57,232 bases of DNA from Gemmatimonadaceae bacterium (GCA_019694735.1 JAIBBJ010000148.1:1-57232), one strand, 5' to 3'; numbered from the stretch's first letter, positions 1 to 9,086 are shown. The notes: generated by a model not told the origin, from the letters alone. Program-made: numbers and translations.

Positions 1-1
1 C

Positions 2-109
2 TTCACGCAGCGGCAGTTGGATGCCGTCGCCGACCGCCTCAACGGCCGGCCCCGGGAGACCCTCGACTGGCACACGCCCGCCGAGAGGATCCAGCAGGTG
101 TTGCGTTGA
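2..109 (+). pseudogene. IS30-family transposase, C-terminal end (cut by window edge)
   Basis: The frame open from base 2 encodes about 35 residues, including [19 protein letters not shown], and then stops at TGA 107-109. This arrangement (LN-RPR-TL-W-TP-E) is the typical C-terminal end of IS30-family DDE transposases. The rest of the gene lies outside the window, so I cannot tell whether the element is intact. It is the left-most sign of mobile DNA in the island. Confidence 0.8.
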
Positions 110-144
110 CTACCTGAATCCGCCCGACACCTAGAGGTTCGTGG

Positions 145-849
145 TTGAGCATAGTCACGGGAGTTGATGGGTGTCGAATTGGCTGGGTCGCCGCAACGCA
201 CAGACTTCAGTCTGACGAGTGCTCGATTGCGGTCTGCTCCACGTTCGCGGACCTCTTGGCGTCGACGAAGGATTCGGCGGTAATCGCGGTCGACATTCCG
301 ATTGGATTGAGCGAGAACGCGCCCCGCCCTACGGACCTCTCCGCACGCCGCTTCCTCGGCTCGCGTGCAAGCAGCGTATTCCCCGCTCCGTGTCGTGCTT
401 CGCTTGCTGGCACGAGCTATGAGTCGGCAAGTGCACTCTCGTTTGCGGCATCAGGGAAGAAGCTGAGCAAGCAGACCTACGCGATCATTTCCAAAATTCG
501 TGAGGTGGATATCGCGCTTCGTGCAGACATCGCGGCCCAGCAGCGAGTTGTCGAGGTGCATCCTGAAGTGTGCTTTGCGGCGCTTAACCACGATCAACCG
601 ATGGCGCACGTCAAGAAGCGGTCCGCTGGCGAGATTGAACGCCTTGCATTGCTTCCAGCGCAGTATCAAGCCGCATTTGCCACTGCCCGCCCGCGTTGGC
701 TGCATAAGCAAGTGGCAACGGATGACATCTTGGACGCGCTAGTTGCACTTTGGACCGCCTCCCGGGTGCTTTCCGGAAGCGCTCGCTCATTCCCGCCGCT
801 TCCAGTCGTGCGCGACTCCGTCGGGCTGCCGATGCGAATCCTAGCTTGA
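145..849 (+). CDS. DUF429 family protein
   Basis: A 234-residue protein that opens with VTGVDGCRIGWV, the usual start of DUF429 proteins. It carries the later motifs VDIPIGL, SSVFPAPCR and VEVHPEVCF, and ends with ATDDILDALVALW. DUF429 proteins are predicted RNase H-fold enzymes of unknown substrate. I chose the TTG start because AGAGG stands 7 bases before it. Twelve bases after the stop lies the left half of an attC-like site, so this gene has the layout of an integron cassette whose recombination site was later cut by IS3 debris. Confidence 0.85.
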   Translation: MSIVTGVDGCRIGWVAATHRLQSDECSIAVCSTFADLLASTKDSAVIAVDIPIGLSENAPRPTDLSARRFLGSRASSVFPAPCRASLAGTSYESASALSFAASGKKLSKQTYAIISKIREVDIALRADIAAQQRVVEVHPEVCFAALNHDQPMAHVKKRSAGEIERLALLPAQYQAAFATARPRWLHKQVATDDILDALVALWTASRVLSGSARSFPPLPVVRDSVGLPMRILA

Positions 850-860
850 TTCGCGCGCGC

Positions 861-886
861 GGCATAACGACGCTTGCTGCCGACGA
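861..886 (+). other. Left half of an integron attC-like site
   Basis: The bases starting GGCATAACGACGCTTGCTGC match the left arm of the two complete sites at 14798 and 31973 almost base for base. The R'' box is GCATAAC at 862-868. The match fades after about 886, and no right arm (GCAGCAGAAGC...GTTATGC) follows; sequence leading into an IS3-family remnant takes its place. I read it as a truncated site. Confidence 0.7.
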
Positions 887-921
887 GGGATCTTGCTCCA
901 GTTTAGTTGACACTTCCACCT

Positions 922-1094
922 ATGGAATCGTTCTTCCACTCTCTAACAGTCGAAGCCATTCACGGACATCACTTCGCCACGGACGCGGAGCTGCGGCGCG
1001 TGCTGCCGACTACATCTCGTACGACAATCGCACGCGCGCCCACTCAGCGCTCGGCTATCGCCCACCGATAGACTTCGAACGCGCTGCAGCGTAG
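922..1094 (+). pseudogene. IS3-family transposase, C-terminal remnant with frameshift
   Basis: From ATG 922 the frame gives [18 protein letters not shown] and then loses the family pattern. A second frame continues with [19 protein letters not shown] and stops at 1092-1094. Together these are the ESFF...YN..R.HSALGY.PP end of the IS3-family OrfB integrase. The catalytic D and D are missing and the frame is broken, so it cannot work. It separates the attC half site from queD. Confidence 0.85.
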
Positions 1095-1288
1095 AACCAA
1101 GGTGTCTACGGAAGTGGAGCAAGGGTCCATCGTCTGCGATTGCGAGGTATACTCGACGAATCGACGACCGGTCCCGTTTGAAATTCCTATCCCGGTCACA
1201 AGCACAATGCGTTCGCCACCGTTCTGTGGCAGCGCTCCTCGATCACGATTGCACCCGTTGCGTACTCCACAGCACGAAGAGGCAAATT

Positions 1289-1651
1289 TTGGAAATCTTC
1301 AGGGAATTCACGTTCGAAGCTGCCCACCGCCTCCCGAACGTCCCTGCGGGACACAAATGTGCTCGACTGCACGGCCACTCGTTCCATATCACGATTTTCG
1401 TGGAAGGAACAGTCACGGAACCGACTGGCTGGATCGTGGATTTTGCGGAAATTGAGTCGGCGTTTGCACCACTCGAGAAGACACTCGACCACAACTACCT
1501 GAATGAGATTGAAGGCCTGGAGAATCCGACGAGCGAGAACATCGCCACTTGGATTTGGACGCACCTCGCGCCACGGCTCACCGGACTCTCAAAGTTGATG
1601 CTTCGCGAAACTTGCACGTCGGGATGTGTTTACCGAGGACCGAGCGTGTGA
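1289..1651 (+). CDS. queD: 6-carboxytetrahydropterin synthase (QueD family)
   Basis: A 120-residue protein; E. coli QueD has 121. It would convert 7,8-dihydroneopterin triphosphate to 6-carboxy-5,6,7,8-tetrahydropterin in queuosine synthesis. Visible family marks are [12 protein letters not shown], the zinc-binding His pair in ARLHGHSF, the catalytic-loop Cys in [37 protein letters not shown] and [12 protein letters not shown] chose TTG 1289 because AAGAGG lies 6 bases upstream and the product then has family length; a longer reading from 1178 adds 37 unrelated residues. No other queuosine genes are nearby. Confidence 0.9.
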   Translation: MEIFREFTFEAAHRLPNVPAGHKCARLHGHSFHITIFVEGTVTEPTGWIVDFAEIESAFAPLEKTLDHNYLNEIEGLENPTSENIATWIWTHLAPRLTGLSKLMLRETCTSGCVYRGPSV

Positions 1652-1729
1652 TACCAGGTCGCTCAGCCCGAGACGGACGAGAAACCATATCCGATGTATT
1701 CGCCTCCGACTGCCACTGGGCAACGCTTA

Positions 1730-1984
1730 TCAGTGTTGCACTTCAAGGTTGTGGAGCTTCTGCACCAGCACGCGCCACGTCTCGGGCCCGTCCTCGAGAT
1801 AGTCGAAACGGAAGGCGTCGTCGCCTCGTGTAGCCCGCAGCGTGTAATACATACATTTGGGATCGTGGTCGACTGTCAACTCGAGTGATTCGAGTTCTGC
1901 CAGTCTTTCGTACGCGCCCATAATGCACTCGAAGCGATCCTTCGGTTCCACGCCTCTAACGTCCAACTGGGTCCTCGCGCTCAT
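1730..1984 (-). CDS. DUF2249 domain protein, last gene of the NO-linked operon
   Basis: An 84-residue protein that starts MSARTQLDVRGVEPKDRF and contains LTVDHDPKCMYYTLRA and DGPETWRVLVQK. This is the single-domain DUF2249 layout (a TusA/SirA-like fold), with the D-H-D-P loop that many members have. The ATG has GAGGTGA upstream and overlaps the stop of the preceding gene (ATGA). DUF2249 genes commonly sit beside nitrite or NO genes; their biochemical role is not settled. It is close in sequence to the DUF2249 protein at 2724-2960. Confidence 0.75.
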   Translation of the reverse strand: MSARTQLDVRGVEPKDRFECIMGAYERLAELESLELTVDHDPKCMYYTLRATRGDDAFRFDYLEDGPETWRVLVQKLHNLEVQH

Positions 1985-2724
1985 ACAATCACCTCGATCC
2001 ATCGTTGAAGCGCTACGTTGATGGGTGCCGCGCTAGGCGCCTTGCTTCCACACCCGGTTCCGGCGCGCCGTTCCAGCCACGCCGACCACGCCACGTGGAA
2101 TCGGGGCGAACTGGGGGTGAGGATGACGGAGCCCGCAAACCCGTACAGGGCCAACCGTCCCATTAACTCGCCGATGCCGCGTCCCTCGTTCATAACGCTC
2201 TCGGGTCCGCCTCCCAGCAACCGCACGTGGTGCACGCTGGCTCCGTATTCAGCTAACAACACCGACGCGACCTCTCCGATGGGCGCCCGTTGAGCGTCGC
2301 ATTCCCACACCAGCGCGAGACCCTCACGCGCCGCGAGCCGGGCATCGTCCAGTACCGTATCGCCACGAACGACGAGAGCCACCTCGGCTCCCGCCGCGCG
2401 CAGTCGCTCCGCCTGGCCTATGCGCTCCGGTAGCGCCGCGTCAGCATCGACGAACACCGCGCTCCGGAGTGTGCCTGCCAGTGACGCAAGTGATGCGGCG
2501 TTCGTGTTCCCAGTATCGCAATATCCCACGACACCGATGCCCGCCGCCGTCAATTCCCGCACCAGCGCGGAGATCGTCTCCGCCGCCGATTCGGGCGACG
2601 TCGAGAACCCGTGCGCATCGCCGGCCCGCAACTCGAGCGCCGCTAACCCGTGGCGCAGTGCGCCCTGCACCAGCGTAGACAGGGTTGCGTTGGGCGAGGC
2701 CGCCGAGGACAGCGCGAGTTGCAT
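1981..2724 (-). CDS. TIM-barrel-like protein (xylose isomerase/AP endonuclease 2 superfamily, tentative)
   Basis: A 247-residue protein starting MQLALSSAASPNATLSTLV. It has repeated strand-helix units such as HGLAALELRAGDAHGF, GIGVVGYCDTGNT and GLALVWECDAQRAP, which suggest a TIM barrel of the sugar-isomerase-like kind. Conserved metal ligands of xylose isomerases are not obvious, so enzymatic activity is uncertain. The ATG at 2724 overlaps the stop of the DUF2249 gene before it by one base, so translation is probably coupled. Being embedded between DUF2249 genes suggests it works with them. Confidence 0.5.
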   Translation of the reverse strand: MQLALSSAASPNATLSTLVQGALRHGLAALELRAGDAHGFSTSPESAAETISALVRELTAAGIGVVGYCDTGNTNAASLASLAGTLRSAVFVDADAALPERIGQAERLRAAGAEVALVVRGDTVLDDARLAAREGLALVWECDAQRAPIGEVASVLLAEYGASVHHVRLLGGGPESVMNEGRGIGELMGRLALYGFAGSVILTPSSPRFHVAWSAWLERRAGTGCGSKAPSAAPINVALQRWIEVIV

Positions 2725-2960
2725 CACGCCGCAACCCGCGAGATCTCCACGCGCCAGACCGCGGGACCCTCTTCGAGATACGTCCATCCGAACTGCCCCG
2801 CATACTCGAACTCGAGTTGAAAACGCAGCGGCTTGGGGTCGTGATCATTGACGAGCACGAACGATTCGCCAGGCTTGAGGGCCGCGAACGTGCCGAAGAT
2901 CGTTGGATGCTTCTCGCGCGGCGGAATGACCCGTACGTCGAGTGTGCGTGACTCAGACAT
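2724..2960 (-). CDS. DUF2249 domain protein
   Basis: A 78-residue protein starting MSESRTLDVRVIPPREKH. It contains FVLVNDHDPKPLRFQLE and EEGPAVWRVEI, the single-domain DUF2249 pattern with the NDHDPKPL loop. It overlaps the gene before it (stop at 2953) by 8 bases and the gene after it by one base. The protein is very like the one at 1730-1984, so the two are likely paralogues. Confidence 0.8.
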   Translation of the reverse strand: MSESRTLDVRVIPPREKHPTIFGTFAALKPGESFVLVNDHDPKPLRFQLEFEYAGQFGWTYLEEGPAVWRVEISRVAA

Positions 2961-3489
2961 AATGTTGCTTCTCCAGGGTTGATGGGGGTGCTGCGGCCGC
3001 CGACGATGGTCGGCGGATAAATAGGTGGACGCGATCCGGCGCCACCTCGCGAATCTCGAAGGCGAAACCTCGCTCCTCGAGTTTGGGCAACAGGAACTGC
3101 GGGACACGCACGTTGACCTGCACGAGCGTGCGACCGTCAGCGAGTGTCTCGAGCGCCGCGAGCGTGTGCGCCAGCGGCTCGGGCGGCTCCATATCACGGA
3201 CGTCAAGGACCAATACATCGGGATAGAACCAGACGCGCCAGTCGTCGTCGGCCAGCCGTTCTGTGTGGTGGGCGAAGCCCTCCTTCGCCATCACCCTGTA
3301 GAGCGGAGCCGGCTCGAAGATTGCGCGCACCACGAGTGCGCCGTGCACCGGCACCTCGCCGCGGGCAGCCATAATGCGTGCGAAGGGTTCGCGCCCCGCG
3401 CGCAGGTCCTCGCGTACATCAGTCTCGATGATCTCGGCAGCATCCACCACCTGCAGCGCGAGTGGGGCGTCTGTCACGGGTGCAATCAT
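2953..3489 (-). CDS. Two-domain DUF2249 protein
   Basis: The 178-residue protein starts [18 protein letters not shown]. Residues about 95-165 form a recognisable DUF2249 domain (VLVLDVRDMEPPEPL...VNVRVPQFLLPKLEERGF). Residues about 10-90 have a similar strand-helix plan (VHGALVVRAIFEPAPLYRVMAKEGF) and are probably a second, diverged copy. The ATG overlaps the TAA stop of the DUF59 gene. Longer readings to 3621 only add low-complexity residues in the shadow of that gene. Confidence 0.75.
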   Translation of the reverse strand: MIAPVTDAPLALQVVDAAEIIETDVREDLRAGREPFARIMAARGEVPVHGALVVRAIFEPAPLYRVMAKEGFAHHTERLADDDWRVWFYPDVLVLDVRDMEPPEPLAHTLAALETLADGRTLVQVNVRVPQFLLPKLEERGFAFEIREVAPDRVHLFIRRPSSAAAAPPSTLEKQHYV

Positions 3490-3785
3490 TATCCTTGCTC
3501 CTTGATCATGCCGGGATGCCACGCGGGGTCCCAGACGAGGTTTGGCTGGACGTGCTCGATTCCGGGGACGAACGACAGCGCCTGGGTGATGCCGTTGGTG
3601 ATGTGCGCTTCCATCGGGCATCCGCGCGTCGTCAGTGTAAACGTGACGATGGCGGTGTCTCCGGCGACTTCAACGTCGTAGACCAGGCCGATAGTCACGA
3701 TATCGAGGCCAATCTCCGGATCGATCACCATACGCAGCGCATCGCGCAGCACGGCCTCGGATGGGGACGGCGACGGGTCACTCAA
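3489..3785 (-). CDS. MIP18/DUF59 family iron-sulfur assembly protein
   Basis: A 98-residue single-domain DUF59 protein: [34 protein letters not shown] with the conserved Cys, and [13 protein letters not shown]. Family members such as SufT and PaaD help deliver Fe-S clusters. The start is TTG, overlapping the TGA of the membrane-protein gene before it (TTGA). Together with the DUF59-Mrp gene at 5008-5562, it indicates that Fe-S maturation or repair is one purpose of the operon. Confidence 0.88.
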   Translation of the reverse strand: MSDPSPSPSEAVLRDALRMVIDPEIGLDIVTIGLVYDVEVAGDTAIVTFTLTTRGCPMEAHITNGITQALSFVPGIEHVQPNLVWDPAWHPGMIKEQG

Positions 3786-5011
3786 GGCCTCCTCCTGGCA
3801 ATACCAGTCATCTGCGCGGCCTCGATGGCAGCCCCGGTCGCAAACAGCACTCCGCCGATGCGTACGCCGATCTCAAGACCGCTGGCGACCGTGACGATCA
3901 GGGTAACCGCGCCCAACATCAGCAAGGCCGCCGCCGCATTCGCCATCGGCTGCGAGTAGAGATCCGCAACGCTCGGCAAGGAGCGAGTGCCGGCCAAAGG
4001 CCCGAAGTGCCGGTTCCAGATGAGGAACGGCACGATCTTGTAATAGTGGGCCGCGACGAAGAGAGAGCACGCGAGCACGAGAACCACCACGTAGGCTGTG
4101 CGCAACCGCAGCGAGGCAGGGTTGGTCAGGACGAAGGCCGCGAGCGGTACGCCAACGGCCAGCAGCCCGAGCGCGCCAGCCGCCAGCCGCAATCCGGCAT
4201 CGAGCTTCCGGCGGTGACGCTTCCGGTAGAACTCACGCGCCTGCAGGAGGAACGCGATGACGCCGGCGCCGATGAGCACGGCCGGCACCTCCCGGCCAAT
4301 GATCGCGACGTGGTGCAGCACCGCGAGCAGGCCGGCACCGCTGGCAATCAGTGCCACCGCATACCTCGCGAAGTACTCGCGTCCACCGTGGCTCAGGAGA
4401 AACATCGGCAGCAGGCGGTGCGACACGCCGACCATTACAAGTAACACCCACCCGGCGAGCGCGATGTGCAGGTGCGTACCCAACGCGAGCGGCTGCACGC
4501 CGCCGAGAAATCCCGTGCGCAGGTTGATGCCGAGCGCGGCACCGAGCACCATCGTCGCCCCGAGAAAGACCGCCGCACAGCAGATGGCCCACCACGTCAC
4601 GTCCCGACGCTCGGCGCGATGGAGCGTGACGCCCAGATTCGCGAGAAAACACGTGATGCCGACCGTCAGTGTCAACAGTGAGGCATACAGCACGATGCCG
4701 TTGCCGCGTACCAATGCCACCACGAGCATCGAGACGGCGCCCACGTGCAGCACAAACGTCGCGTGCGCCACGCGTTCCGATGCGATCGATTGCCCGAGCG
4801 CTACGGGCAGGAACTGGTACAGCGCGCCCATCAGCGACGTCGTGAGCCACCCAAGGGTGAACAGGTGCGTCACGCCGACCACCACCGGCGAAGCATACAC
4901 ACCCATCGCCAACGCGGGCGCGGCGTAGATGACACCGATCGCACCGATCAGGAGAAACAACGTGCCGGCGACGAAGTGTTCGCCGGGGAGCCTGAGCGGC
5001 GGACCGCTCAC
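3782..5011 (-). CDS. NnrS/heme-copper-oxidase subunit I-like membrane protein
   Basis: A 409-residue protein with about 12 hydrophobic segments. Conserved-looking histidines lie in membrane segments: [41 protein letters not shown] and [12 protein letters not shown]. This matches the family of NnrS-like or heme-copper-oxidase-like proteins that lack a full catalytic set and often travel with NO and nitrite genes. The GTG start overlaps the TGA of the shortened Mrp gene (GTGA). A role in handling NO or heme/copper in the membrane is inferred from context. Confidence 0.65.
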   Translation of the reverse strand: MSGPPLRLPGEHFVAGTLFLLIGAIGVIYAAPALAMGVYASPVVVGVTHLFTLGWLTTSLMGALYQFLPVALGQSIASERVAHATFVLHVGAVSMLVVALVRGNGIVLYASLLTLTVGITCFLANLGVTLHRAERRDVTWWAICCAAVFLGATMVLGAALGINLRTGFLGGVQPLALGTHLHIALAGWVLLVMVGVSHRLLPMFLLSHGGREYFARYAVALIASGAGLLAVLHHVAIIGREVPAVLIGAGVIAFLLQAREFYRKRHRRKLDAGLRLAAGALGLLAVGVPLAAFVLTNPASLRLRTAYVVVLVLACSLFVAAHYYKIVPFLIWNRHFGPLAGTRSLPSVADLYSQPMANAAAALLMLGAVTLIVTVASGLEIGVRIGGVLFATGAAIEAAQMTGIARRRP

Positions 5012-5562
5012 GCGGCCCCGAGGAAGAAGCCGAACGAGACGACCGACAGACCGTGCGCCTCAAGGGGAATGATCTGTTTCTGCTCCGTCATCCGTGCGCG
5101 CTTCGCGCCATCTTCCAGGCCCAGCAGCACGGGCACCGACGGTCCATAAATGTCGGCATCGAGCAGGCCGACTCGGTGGTCGCACTCTCTGAGCGCCAAT
5201 GCCAAATTCACCGCGACGGTGCTCTTCCCCACACCACCCTTGCCGGCTCCCACCGCGATGATTCGCCGTGCCCCTGCAAGCCGTCCCTGGCTCGCCCACG
5301 GATCCCGCTCGACCGGTCGGCGCTCGGGCGTGAGCAACTGGATCTCGGTTCTCGCCGCCCCAGCGCGCGCCAGCCTCTCGATGATCGCCTCGCGCAACAG
5401 ACCCGGCACCTCGTCGCGCTCGGTGGGAAGCGTAAGGGATACGTGCACCCGGTCGTTGCGCACCGCGACCGATCGCACCAGGCCGAGTGACACGATGTCG
5501 CGCCGCAGCCCAGGGAAAGACACCTCACCGAGCGCCGCGCGGACCGACGCCTCGTTCAACAT
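5008..5562 (-). CDS. Mrp/NBP35-type Fe-S carrier ATPase, C-terminally shortened
   Basis: A 184-residue protein; Mrp proteins usually have about 350. Residues 1-80 are a DUF59 domain. Residues about 100-184 are the start of the ParA/MinD-like ATPase, with the Walker A motif GAGKGGVGKST and LLDADIYGPSVPVLLG. The chain ends [11 protein letters not shown], just where intact Mrp proteins continue into the IWRGP segment, so the second half with the CxxC cluster ligands is absent. The stop overlaps the next start (GTGA), which argues against a sequencing artefact. Its function may be partial or lost. Confidence 0.8.
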   Translation of the reverse strand: MLNEASVRAALGEVSFPGLRRDIVSLGLVRSVAVRNDRVHVSLTLPTERDEVPGLLREAIIERLARAGAARTEIQLLTPERRPVERDPWASQGRLAGARRIIAVGAGKGGVGKSTVAVNLALALRECDHRVGLLDADIYGPSVPVLLGLEDGAKRARMTEQKQIIPLEAHGLSVVSFGFFLGAA

Positions 5563-6194
5563 CTTCCCGATCCGTCCGCTTCATACGTACAGCTCAAGTC
5601 GCCGTCGGGGAGGTAGCGCACGCGCAACGGGCGTTCGCCGAGCAACTCGCCGAGCAACGCGATCTCGGCCCCGCACGGGATCTTCGTGACGTCGACGAGA
5701 TCGCGCAGCGGGCAGTGACAGAGCCGCAGCCTGGTGGCATCGTCAACGCGTTCGACGATCGGCATAAAACCCAGTTCCGAGAAGATCCGCGCGACCTCCT
5801 CGACGCGTGCGTCTCCCTCGAGATGTGTCACGCGCGCCAACGCTGCTTCACGATGCTGACCGACAAATTGACCGAAAAAGTCGCGCAACAACTTCTCGTG
5901 ACCATTGCGCAGGAGATAGCTCCCGAGTTCCCGAAGGACCTCGCCTTCGCGTCGCGGAAAGAGCGTGTCCGCAGCGCCGGTCAGCGTGTACACGACTTCC
6001 GGGCGGCCTGGGCCACTGCCGACAACTCCGTCGCGGCGCACCAGTTCGCGAGACCCGAGCGTCTTGAGATGGTCCCGGATGGTCTCGATGTTCAGCCTGA
6101 GCTCCGCCGCCAGCTGCGGAACGCTGGCGCGCCCTCGCCGCTTGAGGGCGTCAAGCAGCGTTCGTTGGCTCGTGGTCACGGGTGCCACCTTCAA
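5556..6194 (-). CDS. SufR-like helix-turn-helix regulator with C-terminal cysteines
   Basis: A 212-residue regulator. Residues about 8-70 form a winged helix (TLLDALKRRGRASVPQLAAE, then IRDHLKTLGSRELV). The C terminus carries CHCPLRD, IPCGAEI and LSCTYEA, the cysteine spacing by which SufR-type repressors hold an Fe-S cluster. Such clusters react with NO, so it may sense NO or Fe-S status; that is inference. I chose TTG 6194 because AGGAGG lies 6 bases upstream. A longer reading to 6269 would start inside the shared palindrome. It heads the minus-strand operon and is divergent from folD. Confidence 0.75.
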   Translation of the reverse strand: MKVAPVTTSQRTLLDALKRRGRASVPQLAAELRLNIETIRDHLKTLGSRELVRRDGVVGSGPGRPEVVYTLTGAADTLFPRREGEVLRELGSYLLRNGHEKLLRDFFGQFVGQHREAALARVTHLEGDARVEEVARIFSELGFMPIVERVDDATRLRLCHCPLRDLVDVTKIPCGAEIALLGELLGERPLRVRYLPDGDLSCTYEADGSGRC

Positions 6195-6387
6195 TCTCTG
6201 CCTCCTCAGTGAGGTGCGCGCGGTACTGAGCGCTGCATCGATGATGACTGGTGCTTGAGGAATAGTCAAGGTATATTCCTTGACATCGGAGGTTCGGCAT
6301 GACGGAGCAGGTCTTCACGGTCGAATATTCTTCGGTGGACACGCTCATGGCGCGTCATCCTGCGACCATGGTGGCGTTCAATGCGTC
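6186..6387. repeat. Duplicated promoter and ScdA_N start, copy 1
   Basis: This stretch matches 8881-9086 over nearly its whole length with scattered substitutions. It covers the regulator's ribosome-binding region, the palindrome, and the first 29 or so codons of a ScdA_N gene (MTEQVFTVE...MARHPATM). The match ends at 6387, where copy 1 switches into folD. Confidence 0.85.
6265..6284. promoter_or_regulatory. Palindromic operator between regulator and folD
   Basis: GTCAAGG-TATATT-CCTTGAC is a perfect 7-base inverted repeat around a 6-base AT-rich centre. It stands 15 bases before the ATG at 6299, with GGAGG between. The same 20 bases recur unchanged at 8959-8978, although flanking bases differ. 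The centre resembles a -10 box, so a bound repressor would block transcription. The likely ligand is the neighbouring SufR-like protein or another NO-responsive factor. Confidence 0.7.
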
Positions 6388-7261
6388 CCGCGAATCCCCT
6401 ATCATGCCCGCATCCTCGGTGATCGTGCTCGATGGAGTCCGCTTGGCAGCCCAGCGACTGCCCAACCTCCTGGCACGTTCGAGGGCAGTGGTACAGAGGC
6501 GCGGCATGGCACCGCGCCTCGGCATCCTCGCATTCGCTGACGCCGACGGACGAGCGCCGCACGTGGCGGGCAAGGTGCGCGCCGGGGCCGCGGCCGGAGT
6601 GGAGGTCATCGTGCGCGTCGTGCCGTGGGCGGCCGACATCGACGAGGCGCGCCGGGTGCTCGAGACTCTCATGCGCGACGACGGCATGGACGGTATCTTC
6701 GTGCAGTTCCCGTATCCCGACGCGGCGTGGGCACCGCAGCTCGAAGCGATGATTCCTCCGGCGGTCGATGTGGACGTGATGTCGCCGGAACGCGTGACAG
6801 GCGTGCTCAACGGCGTCGAGCGACTCCCGCCGGTGACCGTCAGCGCCGCGCTTGCGCTGATCGATGCACACGACGTGCGCGTCGCTGGCCGTCGCGGGTT
6901 GGTGATCGCCGAGCCGAGTGACTTCGCGGCGATGTTCCGGCTCGCGTTCGTGCGGTGCGGAGTGCAGATGCTGCCCTTGATCCGACCAGCGGAGACGACA
7001 TTGCACGAGCGGTTGCGCGAGGTGACAGTCGTGATCGCGGCCGCCGGCATACCCGGGTCCGTGCGCGCGAATCAACTCGCGCCGGGCACCGTCGCCATTG
7101 ACGTCGGCTACTTCAATCCCGGCGGTCGCGGCGACATAGATATCAACGAGCGCATTGCTCATCTGGACGCCATCGCACCGGTGCCTGGGAGCATTGGGCC
7201 GATGACCGTGTCTTGCCTCGTGGAACGGACGATCCTGTTTGCCGAGCGACGGATCGCCTGA
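6299..7261 (+). CDS. FolD-like protein with fused ScdA_N N-terminal stub
   Basis: A 320-residue protein. Residues 1-29 ([20 protein letters not shown]...) copy the start of the ScdA_N protein at 8993 but stop before its CCG motif. Residues 36-320 follow the methylenetetrahydrofolate dehydrogenase/cyclohydrolase fold: a Lys in PHVAGKVRAG, GIFVQFPYP, VDVDVMSP, GTVAIDVGYFN and PVPGSIGPMT. Changes are notable. The usual Tyr before the Lys is His, PCTP has become PPVT, and the NADP-loop GRSxxVGxP has become AEPSDFAAM. An internal ATG at 6404 could give the FolD part alone. Dehydrogenase activity is doubtful, so I withhold the folD name. Confidence 0.75.
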   Translation: MTEQVFTVEYSSVDTLMARHPATMVAFNASRESPIMPASSVIVLDGVRLAAQRLPNLLARSRAVVQRRGMAPRLGILAFADADGRAPHVAGKVRAGAAAGVEVIVRVVPWAADIDEARRVLETLMRDDGMDGIFVQFPYPDAAWAPQLEAMIPPAVDVDVMSPERVTGVLNGVERLPPVTVSAALALIDAHDVRVAGRRGLVIAEPSDFAAMFRLAFVRCGVQMLPLIRPAETTLHERLREVTVVIAAAGIPGSVRANQLAPGTVAIDVGYFNPGGRGDIDINERIAHLDAIAPVPGSIGPMTVSCLVERTILFAERRIA

Positions 7262-7322
7262 CGGGCAACCGATCCTCTCCTTCACGAGGTCATGCCAAGG
7301 TATGCAACATGCGAAGGCGTAG

Positions 7323-8378
<1,056 letters not shown>

Positions 8379-8435
8379 CATACGCGAGACCCCACACGCC
8401 TTCGACTTCCCGCGCGGAGCACGACGATCGGGCAT

Positions 8436-8882
8436 TCACGTCAATCCATGCGACAGCCGCATGCGTTTCGTCGCGGTGACCATCGCTTCCAGTGTGGGCC
8501 GCACCTCCACCCAGCGTCGGGTCTTCAGGCCGCAGTCGGGGTCGACCCGGAGCTGAGCGGGGGAGAGCACAGCGAGCGCCTTGCTCAGGAGATGTTCGAT
8601 GTCTCCGGCCGCAGAAATGGCGGGAGCGTGCACGTCGTAGACACCCGGACCCGCGGCAGTGGGGTGACCGACGCGCCCGAACGTGGCGAGCAGCTCCATG
8701 TCGGAGCGCGACGTCTCGATCGAGTACATCGGCGTCCATTTCCGCCACCGCGGCGATGATGTCGTCGAACGCCGCGTAGCACATGTGCGTGTGCACCTGC
8801 GTTCCGTCACCGACGCCTGACGAGGCGAGCCGGAACGCACGCACCGCCCGGTGCAGATACGCGGGCCACTCGTCGGCACGGC
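8436..8882 (-). pseudogene. metE: Cobalamin-independent methionine synthase (metE), C-terminal remnant
   Basis: Two minus-strand frames together give [15 protein letters not shown]...[23 protein letters not shown], then [16 protein letters not shown]...[12 protein letters not shown]...[11 protein letters not shown], ending LSHGLT. These are the MetE C-terminal core, with the zinc ligands His and Cys of HTHMCY, Glu of IETS and Cys of PDCGLK still present. A frameshift near 8720 (two bases short) breaks it, and about 600 N-terminal residues are missing. The upstream break coincides with the start of the duplicated promoter segment. Confidence 0.85.
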
Positions 8883-9086
8883 CTTCGATCTCTGCCTCCT
8901 GGGCGAGGTGCGCGCGGTACTCAGCGCCGCATCGATCATGACTGGTGCTTGAGGAATAGTCAAGGTATATTCCTTGACAACGGAGGCTACATATGACGGA
9001 CCAGGTCTTTACGGTCGAGGATACGGTGGACACGCTGATGGCGCGCCATCCTGCGACGATGGCGGTATTCAATGCGTTCGGGGTGG
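8881..9086. repeat. Duplicated promoter and ScdA_N start, copy 2
   Basis: Partner of 6186-6387. In this copy the ScdA_N gene is complete, while the regulator that should read leftward has been replaced by the metE remnant. The junction with metE lies at about 8876-8884. Confidence 0.85.
8959..8978. promoter_or_regulatory. Palindromic operator in front of the ScdA_N gene
   Basis: The same 20-base palindrome (GTCAAGG-TATATT-CCTTGAC) as at 6265-6284, 14 bases before the ATG at 8993, with CGGAGG as ribosome-binding site. Confidence 0.7.

Noticed and set aside
6299-6403. The fused ScdA_N stub as a working Fe-S repair domain
   Set aside because: It ends before the CCG motif that the intact protein at 8993 has, so it cannot have the domain's function.
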